Source of the DNA: Desulfobulbus sp.
GTDB lineage: Bacteria > Desulfobacterota > Desulfobulbia > Desulfobulbales > Desulfobulbaceae
Assembly (NCBI GenBank): GCA_028684915.1
Contig: JAQUEZ010000197.1
Location: forward strand, 1-11,404
Direction of reading: 5' to 3'
DNA: 11,404 nt
A program made the translations under genes and the position numbers. The notes beneath the pieces were generated by a model that was given only the letters and a program-made list of their open reading frames with translations, had not been told where the DNA came from and ran no database searches. Position 1 is the first letter of the stretch. The number at the start of each line of letters is the position of its first letter. Below are positions 6,018 to 11,404 of the stretch, one piece after another.

Positions 6018-6269
6018 TTATCGGAGTAATTCTTCAATAAGGTTATTGATTCGCTCTTCATACTGCTTCCATTCTGTTTCGCTTGCACCCATGAACCCGC
6101 CTCTTTTCGGCTCATGCTCTATCATGTCAACAAGTTCATCGATCAATGGGTCTTCAACTTCAATGTCTCCAAAATTAAGGATGAAGTCATCCCACGAAAG
6201 GTTGCCTGCTTTATATTCTTTGGCGTTAGCTGCAACTTCTACTTGCAACTCTTTTAGTGTCTTTTTCAT
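6018..6269 (-). CDS. Small acidic cassette-encoded protein
   Basis: 83-residue, strongly acidic, probably all-helical protein starting at the ATG at 6269 after AAAGAG. The sequence opens MKKTLKELQVEVAANAKEYK and is followed by L-S-W-D-D-F-I-L-N-F-G-D, an acidic loop (I-E-V-E-D-P-L-I-D-E-L-V) and a C-terminal helix. Small acidic helical proteins of this type are sometimes immunity proteins or antitoxins, but no partner toxin lies in the same cassette and no family is recognised. The TAA falls 12 bases before the attC. Fit between two attC sites supports it as the cassette's gene. Confidence 0.75.
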   Translation of the reverse strand: MKKTLKELQVEVAANAKEYKAGNLSWDDFILNFGDIEVEDPLIDELVDMIEHEPKRGGFMGASETEWKQYEERINNLIEELLR

Positions 6270-6282
6270 AATTCTCTTTGTT

Positions 6283-6355
6283 GTGTAACAGCTCGGCAGT
6301 TGACCCGTCAGCCCGGTATTTTTCGGGCGGGCGGCGTCTAACTGTCTGGTTGGCC
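6283..6355 (-). other. attC: attC site of the 7360-6338 cassette
   Basis: This 73-base site has R'' GGCCAAC (6355-6349) and R' GTTACAC (6289-6283). R'' is the exact reverse complement of the R' box opening the cassette (7386-7380). The core folds into a long hairpin: CAGTTGAC pairs with GTC-T-AACTG around one extrahelical T, and further in CCGTCAGCCCG pairs with CGGGCGGGCGG, including a mismatch and a wobble. The core differs in sequence from the GC-rich subfamily. The stop of the cassette gene (6340-6338) is inside the site. Confidence 0.92.
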
Positions 6356-7360
6356 CTCAATACTATTTATCTGCGGCAGTTTGTCGCAATCTAAGAGAGG
6401 CACTCCTTCACTCTCCAATGTTTCAAAGGGATCACCGCCACGTGTTCCAGTGGCCGGATTTAAATCTCCCCAAGCAGAGAGGAGCGACAACCCAGGAGAT
6501 TCTAATACCCTGTAAATTGACTCCAAAAGGTAATACATGAATTTTTCTAGGCCAGTAGTGATGTTTGTTGATTGTCGATACATGTACGGAAGCCTTCGTA
6601 ACCCAGGTCCGTAAACCCCTTGACCGTAAATATCGTCAGGCGGTCCCCATCCTTGGAAAAAGTTAGCTCCTCCGTTTTCGATAGTTGTAATTAAGCAGGG
6701 GTATATACGCCTCAGGTCGTCCCAAATTTCAAGATCGACATCAAACGGATTGATCCGCTGTAGTGAAGGAATTATCGACGCAGTAAAGTCGCTACGCAAC
6801 TGAAGCGCGTTAGCATAGAAATTTTGAATTCTAGGAAGAATGGCTTTTATTGAATCCGGCTGCGAGTAGAAAACTAGAAACTTCATAATCGGAGGCATTG
6901 GCTTCCCTGTTTTCGGGTAGATAAACCTACGAAATTTTAAATCAAGAGGTACAACACTTAGGAGATTGTCTAATCCATGATCTAATTCTTTTGATGTCAT
7001 TTTGCTTTTTACTGAAATCACTGCAATCACTGATTCGGGAGGCACAATGACAAACTGGCCAGCATCATAGACCGGTGAGTGAACAGCGCGATGCCAAATT
7101 ATGATGTCTAGTTGCTTACTGGTCTCAACTTGTTCAAAGCCATAAATGAAGCCTGTATCAACAGATACTGATGTCGGAAGAAGTTTCGATAAAAAGCTTC
7201 TTAATAGCTCTTCTCTAAATCGTCCGCTTTCAGCGTTTTGCTGTCGGCCCAATAGATCGAATACATGATTTTTTGTCTCCATAAATGATTTGGAATAACT
7301 TTTCGCAACTTTTCGAAATTCAGGAAGTACTGGTGGATCTATAGAGTTCCTTGGTTTCAT
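6338..7360 (-). CDS. DUF6602-like protein (PD-(D/E)XK-type fold, degenerate motif)
   Basis: A 340-residue protein starting at the ATG at 7360 after an AGAGGA ribosome-binding site. Residues 45-120 follow the pattern I know from DUF6602-type proteins: S-G-R-F-R-E-E-L-L-R-S-F-L (E50/E51), L-P-T-S-V-S-V-D-T-G-F-I, then K-Q-L-D-I-I-I-W (D85), then P-P-E-S-V-I-A-V-I-S-V-K-S (S116, K118). In a PD-(D/E)XK nuclease the last element is normally E-x-K; here the acidic residue is Ser, so catalysis may be lost or use another residue. The C-terminal 200 residues are unassigned. No signal or TM. Such proteins occur in accessory and defence regions. The last six residues and the stop are encoded by attC. 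Confidence 0.8.
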   Translation of the reverse strand: MKPRNSIDPPVLPEFRKVAKSYSKSFMETKNHVFDLLGRQQNAESGRFREELLRSFLSKLLPTSVSVDTGFIYGFEQVETSKQLDIIIWHRAVHSPVYDAGQFVIVPPESVIAVISVKSKMTSKELDHGLDNLLSVVPLDLKFRRFIYPKTGKPMPPIMKFLVFYSQPDSIKAILPRIQNFYANALQLRSDFTASIIPSLQRINPFDVDLEIWDDLRRIYPCLITTIENGGANFFQGWGPPDDIYGQGVYGPGLRRLPYMYRQSTNITTGLEKFMYYLLESIYRVLESPGLSLLSAWGDLNPATGTRGGDPFETLESEGVPLLDCDKLPQINSIEGQPDS

Positions 7361-7379
7361 GTGATCCTCTTATTCTGCT

Positions 7380-7449
7380 GGCCAACGGGGCCGAGGCGCA
7401 GCGGCGGCGCGATTCTCAGCGCCGACCTGCTGCCGCCGAGTGGTTGGCT
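7380..7449 (-). other. attC: attC site of the 7820-7455 cassette
   Basis: This 70-base site has R'' AGCCAAC (7449-7443) and R' GTTGGCC (7386-7380). R'' is the exact reverse complement of the R' box opening the cassette (7836-7830). The core is GC-rich (GCAGCGGCGGCGC ... GCGCCGACCTGCTGCCGCCG on the plus strand) and folds into an imperfect stem. Confidence 0.93.
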
Positions 7450-7454
7450 TTGAT

Positions 7455-7820
7455 TCACTTCAAATCATAGAAACTGTATTCAAGGTTCAAGTTTCCTGAT
7501 TCGACTTTTCCTGGTTGATACCGGATTTCCATTGAATCAGAGTACCAGTCACCGCCCCATGAGAAGTCTATTTTGCCGTTTAGATGCTCTGTCTTGTATG
7601 GTTTGTTGTTTAACATGAGAACTAGTTCTGCATTTCCTGTCAAATTCCCACTTCCGCGCACTCCCATAGCATATATGCCGCGTTGATTACCTTTTTTATG
7701 CAGAGTGATTATCTGTGGTTTTTGAGTGTCCGAAACCGCGAGGTTCTGATCATATTTGCTGCACGAGACGCAATAAATGGTCATCAGAAGTATCAGAATG
7801 TTGTAGATGATTTTTATCAT
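7455..7820 (-). CDS. Putative lipoprotein, unknown function
   Basis: A 121-residue protein starting at the ATG at 7820, ten bases from the R' box, with no obvious ribosome-binding site. Residues 1-20 form a lipoprotein-type signal: MIKIIYNILILLMTIYCVSC, with C20 the likely lipidated residue (V-S-C just before it; the Cys at -3 is atypical). The mature part is polar and probably beta-rich, with G-V-R-G-S-G-N-L-T-G-N and an aromatic W-G-G-D-W-Y segment. It would be processed by Lgt, which is encoded elsewhere in this window, though that is coincidence rather than linkage. First gene at the leading end of the preserved array. Confidence 0.75.
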   Translation of the reverse strand: MIKIIYNILILLMTIYCVSCSKYDQNLAVSDTQKPQIITLHKKGNQRGIYAMGVRGSGNLTGNAELVLMLNNKPYKTEHLNGKIDFSWGGDWYSDSMEIRYQPGKVESGNLNLEYSFYDLK

Positions 7821-7829
7821 GTTTTATTC

Positions 7830-7898
7830 AGCCAACGTGTTTGGGGCTGAGCGGCGGAGCGAAGCGGAGTCCGTCTCCAGCCCTCTGGATAGTTGGGG
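7830..7898 (-). other. attC: First attC of the array; its own cassette is missing
   Basis: R'' is CCCCAAC (7898-7892) and R' is GTTGGCT (7836-7830). GGGCTG (plus strand, 7843-7848 area) pairs with CAGCCC, with a GCGGAGCGAAGCGGAGTCCG-type tip. It marks the 3' end of a cassette that should lie to the right, but no minus-strand gene is found there, and no matching R' box (plus-strand CCCCAAC) occurs between 7899 and 8257. The R'' end is duplicated in the 14-bp tandem repeat. Confidence 0.85.
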
Positions 7899-7915
7899 TC
7901 AGATAGTTGGGGTCA
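7888..7915 (+). repeat. 14-bp perfect tandem duplication at the array edge
   Basis: GATAGTTGGGGTCA occurs twice without a gap (7888-7901 and 7902-7915). The first copy contains the R'' end of the attC. The second continues as GGGGTCAGGCTTGCATTATT, which resembles a dispersed sequence I recall beside Y1/REP-type transposases in proteobacteria. It could mark the insertion or deletion that removed the array's leading cassette. That origin is inference. Confidence 0.7.
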
Positions 7916-8159
7916 GGCTTGCATTATTGTAATTTAAAAAAACAAAAGCTTTTCAGCCTTCCCCACTTCCTTTCCACCCCACATAAAAACCGCTTATTTA
8001 TACCACAACACCCCTTAATATTTAACAATTTTTATAATATTTTTCTACTTAGCCACAATACATACTACAAATTCATCAAATTCCAGCCTCACTAGCCAAA
8101 CTTGCGAGAGAAAAGAACAAGTGTCCTCAGTTCCTATAACCACCCAAAGTCATTCCAAC
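7899..8159. other. AT-rich gene-free region at the leading end of the array
   Basis: About 260 bases between the first attC and the ettA terminator. The minus strand has no reading frame of useful length; a 62-codon plus-strand frame (7907-8095) lacks a ribosome-binding site and looks spurious. No integrase gene, attI-like junction or tRNA was seen. The stretch holds part of the tandem repeat, a purine/pyrimidine-skewed segment and an AT-rich block (about 8015-8050) with a possible minus-strand promoter. It is probably a decayed cassette or the scar of a lost integron platform. Confidence 0.5.
8031..8058 (-). promoter_or_regulatory. Possible sigma70 promoter reading into the array
   Basis: On the minus strand TTGTGG (8058-8053) and TATAAA (8036-8031) are separated by 16 bases, in an AT-rich block upstream of the first cassette gene. 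Position and direction suit a promoter for the array, but AT-rich DNA gives such matches easily. Confidence 0.25.
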
Positions 8160-8189
8160 AAAAAAAGGCGACACCCGAAGGTGTCGCCT
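8160..8189 (-). terminator. Intrinsic terminator of ettA
   Basis: A perfect 10-bp stem AGGCGACACC/GGTGTCGCCT (8166-8175 and 8180-8189) with a four-base loop is followed on the minus strand by a T tract (8165-8160). It lies about 70 bases after the ettA stop codon. It should also limit read-through from ettA into the cassette array. Confidence 0.9.
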
Positions 8190-8195
8190 CTCAAC

Positions 8196-8211
8196 TCCCG
8201 CTTCTGCGGGA
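8196..8211 (-). repeat. Small hairpin between ettA and its terminator
   Basis: TCCCGC (8196-8201) and GCGGGA (8206-8211) form a 6-bp stem with a four-base loop. No T tract follows directly, so it is not itself a complete terminator; it may support the terminator downstream. Confidence 0.45.
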
Positions 8212-8257
8212 ACAACCAAAAACTATCTAAATCCAATTTTTACAGAACACTCGCCCC

Positions 8258-9940
8258 CTACCGCGTCAACTGCCGATACTTGATCCGATGGGGCTGATCG
8301 GCCGCGGCGCCGAGCCGCTTCCGCCGATCTTCTTCGTACTCGGAGTAGTTCCCCTCAAACCACACTACCTTGCTGTCCCCCTCGAAGGCGAGAATATGGG
8401 TGGCAATACGGTCAAGGAACCAGCGGTCATGGCTGATGACCACGGCGCAGCCGCCGAAGCTCTCCAGAGCCTCCTCAAGGGCGCGCATGGTGTTGACATC
8501 CAGGTCGTTGGTCGGTTCGTCCAGCAACAGGACATTGGCCCCCTCCTTCAGCATCCGCGCCAGGTGCACACGGTTACGCTCGCCACCGGACAGCATGCCG
8601 ACCTTTTTCTGCTGGTCGGAACCGGAGAAGTTGAACCGGGAAACGTAGGCCCGCGAGTTAACCTGCTGCTTGCCCAGCTGCAGGATGTCCTGCCCTTCGG
8701 AGATAACCTCCCAGATGCTCTTGTCCGGATCGAGCGCATCGCGGCTCTGGTCCACGTAAGCCAGCTTGACCGTGTCGCCGACCTTGATGGTGCCGCTGTC
8801 GGGCTGCTCCTGGTCGGTGATCATGCGGAACAGGGTGGTCTTGCCGGCACCGTTCGGGCCGATGATGCCGACGATGCCCCCCGGCGGCAGGTTAAAAGTC
8901 ATGTCCTCGACCAACAACCGGTCGCCATAGGCCTTGCTGACCGCGTCCGCCTCGACCACGGTTTTGCCGAGCCGCGGTCCGGGCGGGATGTAGATCTCCA
9001 AGTCCTTGGCCCGCTTTTCGCCCTCCTGCCCCAGCAGTTCCTCGTAGGAGGTAATACGCGCACGACCCTTGGCGTGGCGGCCCTTGGGCGACATGCGAAT
9101 CCACTCCAGCTCCCGCTGCAGGGTCTTTTGCCGCTCACTCTCGCTCTTTTCCTCCTGGCGCAGCTTTTCCTGCTTCTGCTCCAGCCATGAGGAATAGTTG
9201 CCCTTCCAGGGAATCCCCTCGCCCCGGTCCAGCTCCAGGATCCAGCCGGCCACGTTGTCCAGGAAGTAGCGGTCATGGGTTACGGCGATGATGGTGCCGG
9301 GGTAGCGCTGCAGATGATGCTCCAGCCAGGCCACCGATTCAGCATCCAGGTGGTTGGTGGGCTCGTCCAGCAGCAGGATGTCCGGCTGTTGGAGAAGCAG
9401 TCGGCAGAGGGCCACCCGGCGCTTCTCGCCACCCGAGAGAGTGGCGGTCTTTGTTTCCGGCGGCGGACAGCGCAGCGCGTCCATGGCCATCTCCAGCCGT
9501 GAATCCAGGTCCCAGGCATCCAGCGTATCGAGCTTTTCCTGCACTTCGGCCTGGCGCTCGCAGAGCTCAGCCATCTCGTCGTCGGACATGGGCTCGGCAA
9601 AGCGTTCGTTGATCTTGTTGAATTCGTTCATCAGGTCAACCGTGCCCTGCACCGCTTCCTCGACCACCTCGCGCACCGTCTTGTCCGGATCGAGTTTCGG
9701 CTCCTGCTCCAGGAAGCCGACCGTCAGGCCGGAAGAGAGAATGGTCTTGCCGATGAAATCCTGGTCAACCCCCGCCAGGATACGCAGCAGCGAACTCTTG
9801 CCGGAGCCGTTCAGGCCGAGCACGCCAATTTTGGCGCCGTAGAAGTAGGACAGCGAGATATCCTTGAGGACCTGCTTCTTGTCGTAGAATTTACTTACAC
9901 CCATCATCGTGTAGATGACTTTTTTGTCGTCGTTACTCAT
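8258..9940 (-). CDS. ettA: Energy-dependent translational throttle protein EttA (ABC-F ATPase)
   Basis: A 560-residue ABC-F protein, close to the roughly 555 residues usual for EttA. It binds the ribosomal E site and gates the first elongation step according to ATP/ADP. Two ABC domains: Walker A GLNGSGKS (42-49), signature LSGGE (168-172), Walker [13 protein letters not shown] (188-199); second Walker A GPNGAGKT (361-368), a second LSGGE and [12 protein letters not shown]. The EttA arm insertion is present in domain 1 (about 95-145), and a charged P-tRNA-interaction linker (about 250-315) joins the domains. No membrane part, as expected. The ATG at 9940 is chosen: AAGGAG stands 11 bases before it, whereas the GTG at 9952 is almost inside that site. 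GC-rich, core-type gene, followed by its own terminator. Confidence 0.95.
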   Translation of the reverse strand: MSNDDKKVIYTMMGVSKFYDKKQVLKDISLSYFYGAKIGVLGLNGSGKSSLLRILAGVDQDFIGKTILSSGLTVGFLEQEPKLDPDKTVREVVEEAVQGTVDLMNEFNKINERFAEPMSDDEMAELCERQAEVQEKLDTLDAWDLDSRLEMAMDALRCPPPETKTATLSGGEKRRVALCRLLLQQPDILLLDEPTNHLDAESVAWLEHHLQRYPGTIIAVTHDRYFLDNVAGWILELDRGEGIPWKGNYSSWLEQKQEKLRQEEKSESERQKTLQRELEWIRMSPKGRHAKGRARITSYEELLGQEGEKRAKDLEIYIPPGPRLGKTVVEADAVSKAYGDRLLVEDMTFNLPPGGIVGIIGPNGAGKTTLFRMITDQEQPDSGTIKVGDTVKLAYVDQSRDALDPDKSIWEVISEGQDILQLGKQQVNSRAYVSRFNFSGSDQQKKVGMLSGGERNRVHLARMLKEGANVLLLDEPTNDLDVNTMRALEEALESFGGCAVVISHDRWFLDRIATHILAFEGDSKVVWFEGNYSEYEEDRRKRLGAAADQPHRIKYRQLTR

Positions 9941-10020
9941 TGTATTGCACACTCCTTTTTAGCGTATAACGTATAGCGGCCCACGCCGCGGTAGCGGCGC
10001 TTTGTCGGAGAGAAACCCTT

Positions 10021-10100
10021 ACCACCCCAACCCCTCCTAAAACAAGAGGGGAGCCGTCCTGTCTTCTCCCTCTTTGACAAGGAGGTGGCCAGGGGGTGGT
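10021..10100. repeat. 80-bp imperfect inverted repeat (dispersed intergenic type)
   Basis: ACCACCCC (10021-10028) and GGGGTGGT (10093-10100) are the outer arms. Inner arms CCCCTCC/GAGGGG and CTCC/GGAGG form nested hairpins. Sequences of the form ACCACCCC..CCCCTCC with their inverse are common as multi-copy intergenic repeats in bacterial genomes; only one copy is visible here. No open reading frame inside. Confidence 0.6.
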
Positions 10101-10156
10101 GAATATACTGAAATTTTTCAGAAGCAGGGTGCTCAGCCGCAAAGCAGATTTGTATT

Positions 10157-10189
10157 CGTTACGTCTGAACCTCGAGGCGAGACGTAACG
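10157..10189. repeat. Perfect 10-bp dyad around a CCTCGAGG palindrome
   Basis: CGTTACGTCT (10157-10166) and AGACGTAACG (10180-10189) are exact inverted copies flanking a 13-base spacer that contains the palindrome CCTCGAGG. It could be an operator, an RNA hairpin or a dispersed repeat. No T tract follows, so it is not a standard terminator. The GTTAC...GTAAC polarity is opposite to that of an attC. Confidence 0.55.
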
Positions 10190-10343
10190 GATTCAGTTAG
10201 CCCCCATCATACCGTGAGCAGCGGAAAGTGGTCAACGATTTCGGTCATACGCCTCATTGACTGCCGTTCCGTTTACTGCTATGAATACTGATGCAGTATC
10301 CATTCAGGCTGCCGTGCAGCCGCGAACCCCGAAGGGACACCCC

Positions 10344-11153
10344 ATGCAATTTCCCGAAATCAAACCGTACATCTTCAAGATCGGCACCCTGGAAGTCCGC
10401 TGGTACGGACTCATGTATATCCTCGGTTTCCTCGCCGCCTACCTGATCGCCGTTTCCGATGCCAAGCGGAAGAAGCTCCCGCTCACCAAAGACGACATCG
10501 CCGACCTCATTTTCGCCCTGGCCGTTGGCCTGATTGTCGGCGCCCGCGTCGGCTACGCTCTCTTTTACAATGTTTCGTACTATCTTGCCAACCCTTTCAA
10601 GGTATTCGCCGTATGGGAAGGGGGGATGTCGTTCCATGGCGGGCTGATCGGCTGCGTAATCGCCGCACTCTATTTTTCCCGCAAGAAGAAGATCGGCTTC
10701 TTCCAGATCGCCGATCTCATTACCCCGGCCGCCCCGATCGGGCTCGGTCTCGGACGGCTCGGCAACTTTATCAACGGCGAACTGTACGGACGCATTACCG
10801 ATGTCTCGTGGGGCATCGTCTTTCCCACCGGTGGCCCGCTGCCGCGTCATCCGTCCCAGCTCTACGAGTCATTTCTCGAAGGGCCGGTGATGTTCTTCAT
10901 CCTCTGGCTGGTGCGCCGCTCCAAGGCGCCTGTCGGCGTAGTGCTCTGGGTGTTCCTCGCATTTTACGGGCTGTTCCGGTCCTTTGTCGAGCTGTTCCGC
11001 GAACCGGACCAGCAGCTCGGCTTCCTGTTCGGCTCCTTCACCATGGGTCAGATGCTGAGCATTCCGCTGTTTCTGTTCGGCGTGGCAATGGTGGTGTTCT
11101 CTTACAGGAAGGAAGCGAAAAGCGGGCAGCAGAAAAAAAGGCCTGCCAAGTAA
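10344..11153 (+). CDS. lgt: Prolipoprotein diacylglyceryl transferase (Lgt)
   Basis: A 269-residue inner-membrane enzyme that transfers diacylglycerol from phosphatidylglycerol to the lipobox cysteine of prolipoproteins, the first step of lipoprotein maturation. Family marks: R-W-Y-G-L-M-Y (19-25), G-G-M-S-F-H-G-G-L-I-G (93-103, with the essential His at 98), and the Lgt signature G-R-L-G-N-F-I-N-G-E-L-Y-G (137-149, with R138, N141, E146). Further on are H-P-S-Q-L-Y-E and F-R-S-F-V-E-L-F-R-E-P-D. About seven hydrophobic segments and a basic C-terminal tail. The ATG at 10344 is preferred: AAGGGA lies upstream and the normal family N-terminus (M-Q-F-P-E-I) starts there; a frame from 10257 adds 29 unrelated residues. 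Normal length, core gene. Confidence 0.96.
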   Translation: MQFPEIKPYIFKIGTLEVRWYGLMYILGFLAAYLIAVSDAKRKKLPLTKDDIADLIFALAVGLIVGARVGYALFYNVSYYLANPFKVFAVWEGGMSFHGGLIGCVIAALYFSRKKKIGFFQIADLITPAAPIGLGLGRLGNFINGELYGRITDVSWGIVFPTGGPLPRHPSQLYESFLEGPVMFFILWLVRRSKAPVGVVLWVFLAFYGLFRSFVELFREPDQQLGFLFGSFTMGQMLSIPLFLFGVAMVVFSYRKEAKSGQQKKRPAK

Positions 11154-11203
11154 ACTGTAGCAGCAATCAAGCACAGCACGCAATCAATCATCAGTGGCAA
11201 TGC

Positions 11204-11239
11204 GTCGGTTGAGGGACAATCTGAATATACTAAACCGAC
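11204..11239. repeat. Weak inverted repeat between convergent genes
   Basis: GTCGGTT (11204-11210) and AACCGAC (11233-11239) lie between the ends of lgt and the gene to its right. The 22-base loop and absence of a clear T tract make it a poor terminator, though it is the only candidate in the 86-base gap between the convergent genes. Confidence 0.3.
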
Positions 11240-11404
11240 CTAACGCAGCTTCTTCCACATCTCCAGCACGTTAAAATCCCGTGTCCGATGGTAGACAACG
11301 GTATCCATCAGGCAGCGGATAATGTAGATCCCCCGGCCGTGCTCCTCGAGCTCCTCCGGTTCGTGGGCGCAGGCGGAATTGAGATCTAAGCGCAGGCGAT
11401 GGTC
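11240..11404 (-). CDS. RsbW/SpoIIAB-like anti-sigma serine kinase, C-terminal part (partial)
   Basis: The last 54 codons of a gene entering from the right edge, with the TAG stop at 11242-11240. The peptide contains H-G-R-G-I-Y-I-I-R-C-L-M-D, the glycine-rich ATP-lid box of GHKL (HATPase_c_2) proteins of the RsbW/SpoIIAB type, followed by V-V-Y-H-R and N-V-L-E-M-W-K-K-L-R. These kinases bind sigma factors or phosphorylate anti-sigma-antagonist proteins in partner-switching pathways. The N-box with the catalytic residues lies outside the window. Convergent with lgt and GC-rich like it. Family call from the lid motif; partners unknown. Confidence 0.75.
   Translation of the reverse strand, partial: DHRLRLDLNSACAHEPEELEEHGRGIYIIRCLMDTVVYHRTRDFNVLEMWKKLR

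Larger units (their letters stand above)
9953..10343. promoter_or_regulatory. Divergent intergenic region between ettA and lgt
   Basis: About 390 bases without a supported gene; it must hold the promoters of ettA (leftward) and lgt (rightward). Visible items are a CGCCGC-GGTA-GCGGCG hairpin (9984-9999) upstream of ettA, an 80-bp inverted repeat, and a perfect dyad, both listed separately. No promoter pair is convincing enough to place. An in-frame extension of lgt from 10257 is judged non-coding. Confidence 0.5.

Noticed and set aside
48..7898. CRISPR array suggested by repeated, partly palindromic GC-rich units
   Set aside because: Units are 56-93 bases, differ in sequence, and are separated by whole genes rather than uniform spacers.
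7907..8095. 62-codon plus-strand frame at the array edge
   Set aside because: Low-complexity composition, no ribosome-binding site, opposite to all cassette genes.
8288..9190. 300-codon plus-strand reading frame
   Set aside because: It is antisense to ettA, whose ABC motifs are unmistakable; long antisense frames are expected in GC-rich DNA.
9964..10000. attC-like box GTATAAC followed by a GC-rich hairpin upstream of ettA
   Set aside because: No GTTRRRY partner box is found on the right side, and the flanks are core genes; the match to the 2560 R' box is most likely chance.
10254..10850. 198-codon minus-strand reading frame
   Set aside because: It lies antisense to lgt and shows no recognisable protein features.

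Overview
The window looks like a piece of a Geobacter/Desulfuromonas-type (deltaproteobacterial) chromosome. This assignment is an inference from protein style and base composition, not a search. The right third (about 8258-11404) is GC-rich core DNA: ettA (minus strand), lgt (plus strand), and the 3' end of an RsbW-like anti-sigma/serine kinase gene (minus strand). The left two thirds (1 to about 7900) are visibly AT-richer and made of small, mostly unrecognisable genes, all on the minus strand.

The left part is an integron gene-cassette array read right to left on the minus strand. Eleven attC sites (ten complete and one cut by an intron) separate the genes. Each has inverse core boxes (RYYYAAC ... 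GTTRRRY) and a strong internal hairpin. The cassette boundaries can be checked from the sequence: the 7-base R'' box at the end of each cassette should be the reverse complement of the R' box at its start. This holds exactly for seven cassettes and with one mismatch for two more. Cassettes from right to left: a lipoprotein (7820-7455); a DUF6602-like PD-(D/E)XK-type protein (7360-6338); a small acidic protein (6269-6018); a two-gene cassette (5948-5715 membrane protein and 5710-5120 zinc-ribbon protein); a two-gene cassette (5023-4790 and 4761-4489); an exported protein (4058-3744); a two-TM GAF-like protein (3656-2688); a small hypothetical (2550-2176); a two-TM protein with a large soluble domain (2083-800); a hypothetical (763-83); and the first codons of another gene (33-1).

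Two mobile remnants interrupt the array. A 5' fragment of a group II intron (4428 down to about 4164) starts precisely inside an attC site. Next to it is a 79-bp element with 21-bp imperfect terminal inverted repeats (4085-4163).

No integrase gene or recognisable attI lies at the leading (right) end. That end is an AT-rich, gene-free stretch with a 14-bp tandem repeat, followed by the ettA terminator. The locus is therefore best described as a CALIN (attC cluster lacking an integron integrase) or the displaced end of a chromosomal integron. Several cassette products are membrane-anchored or resemble accessory/defence families, but no complete known defence system is recognised.

Between ettA and lgt (9953-10343) lie an 80-bp inverted repeat and a perfect 10-bp dyad, typical of dispersed intergenic repeats.
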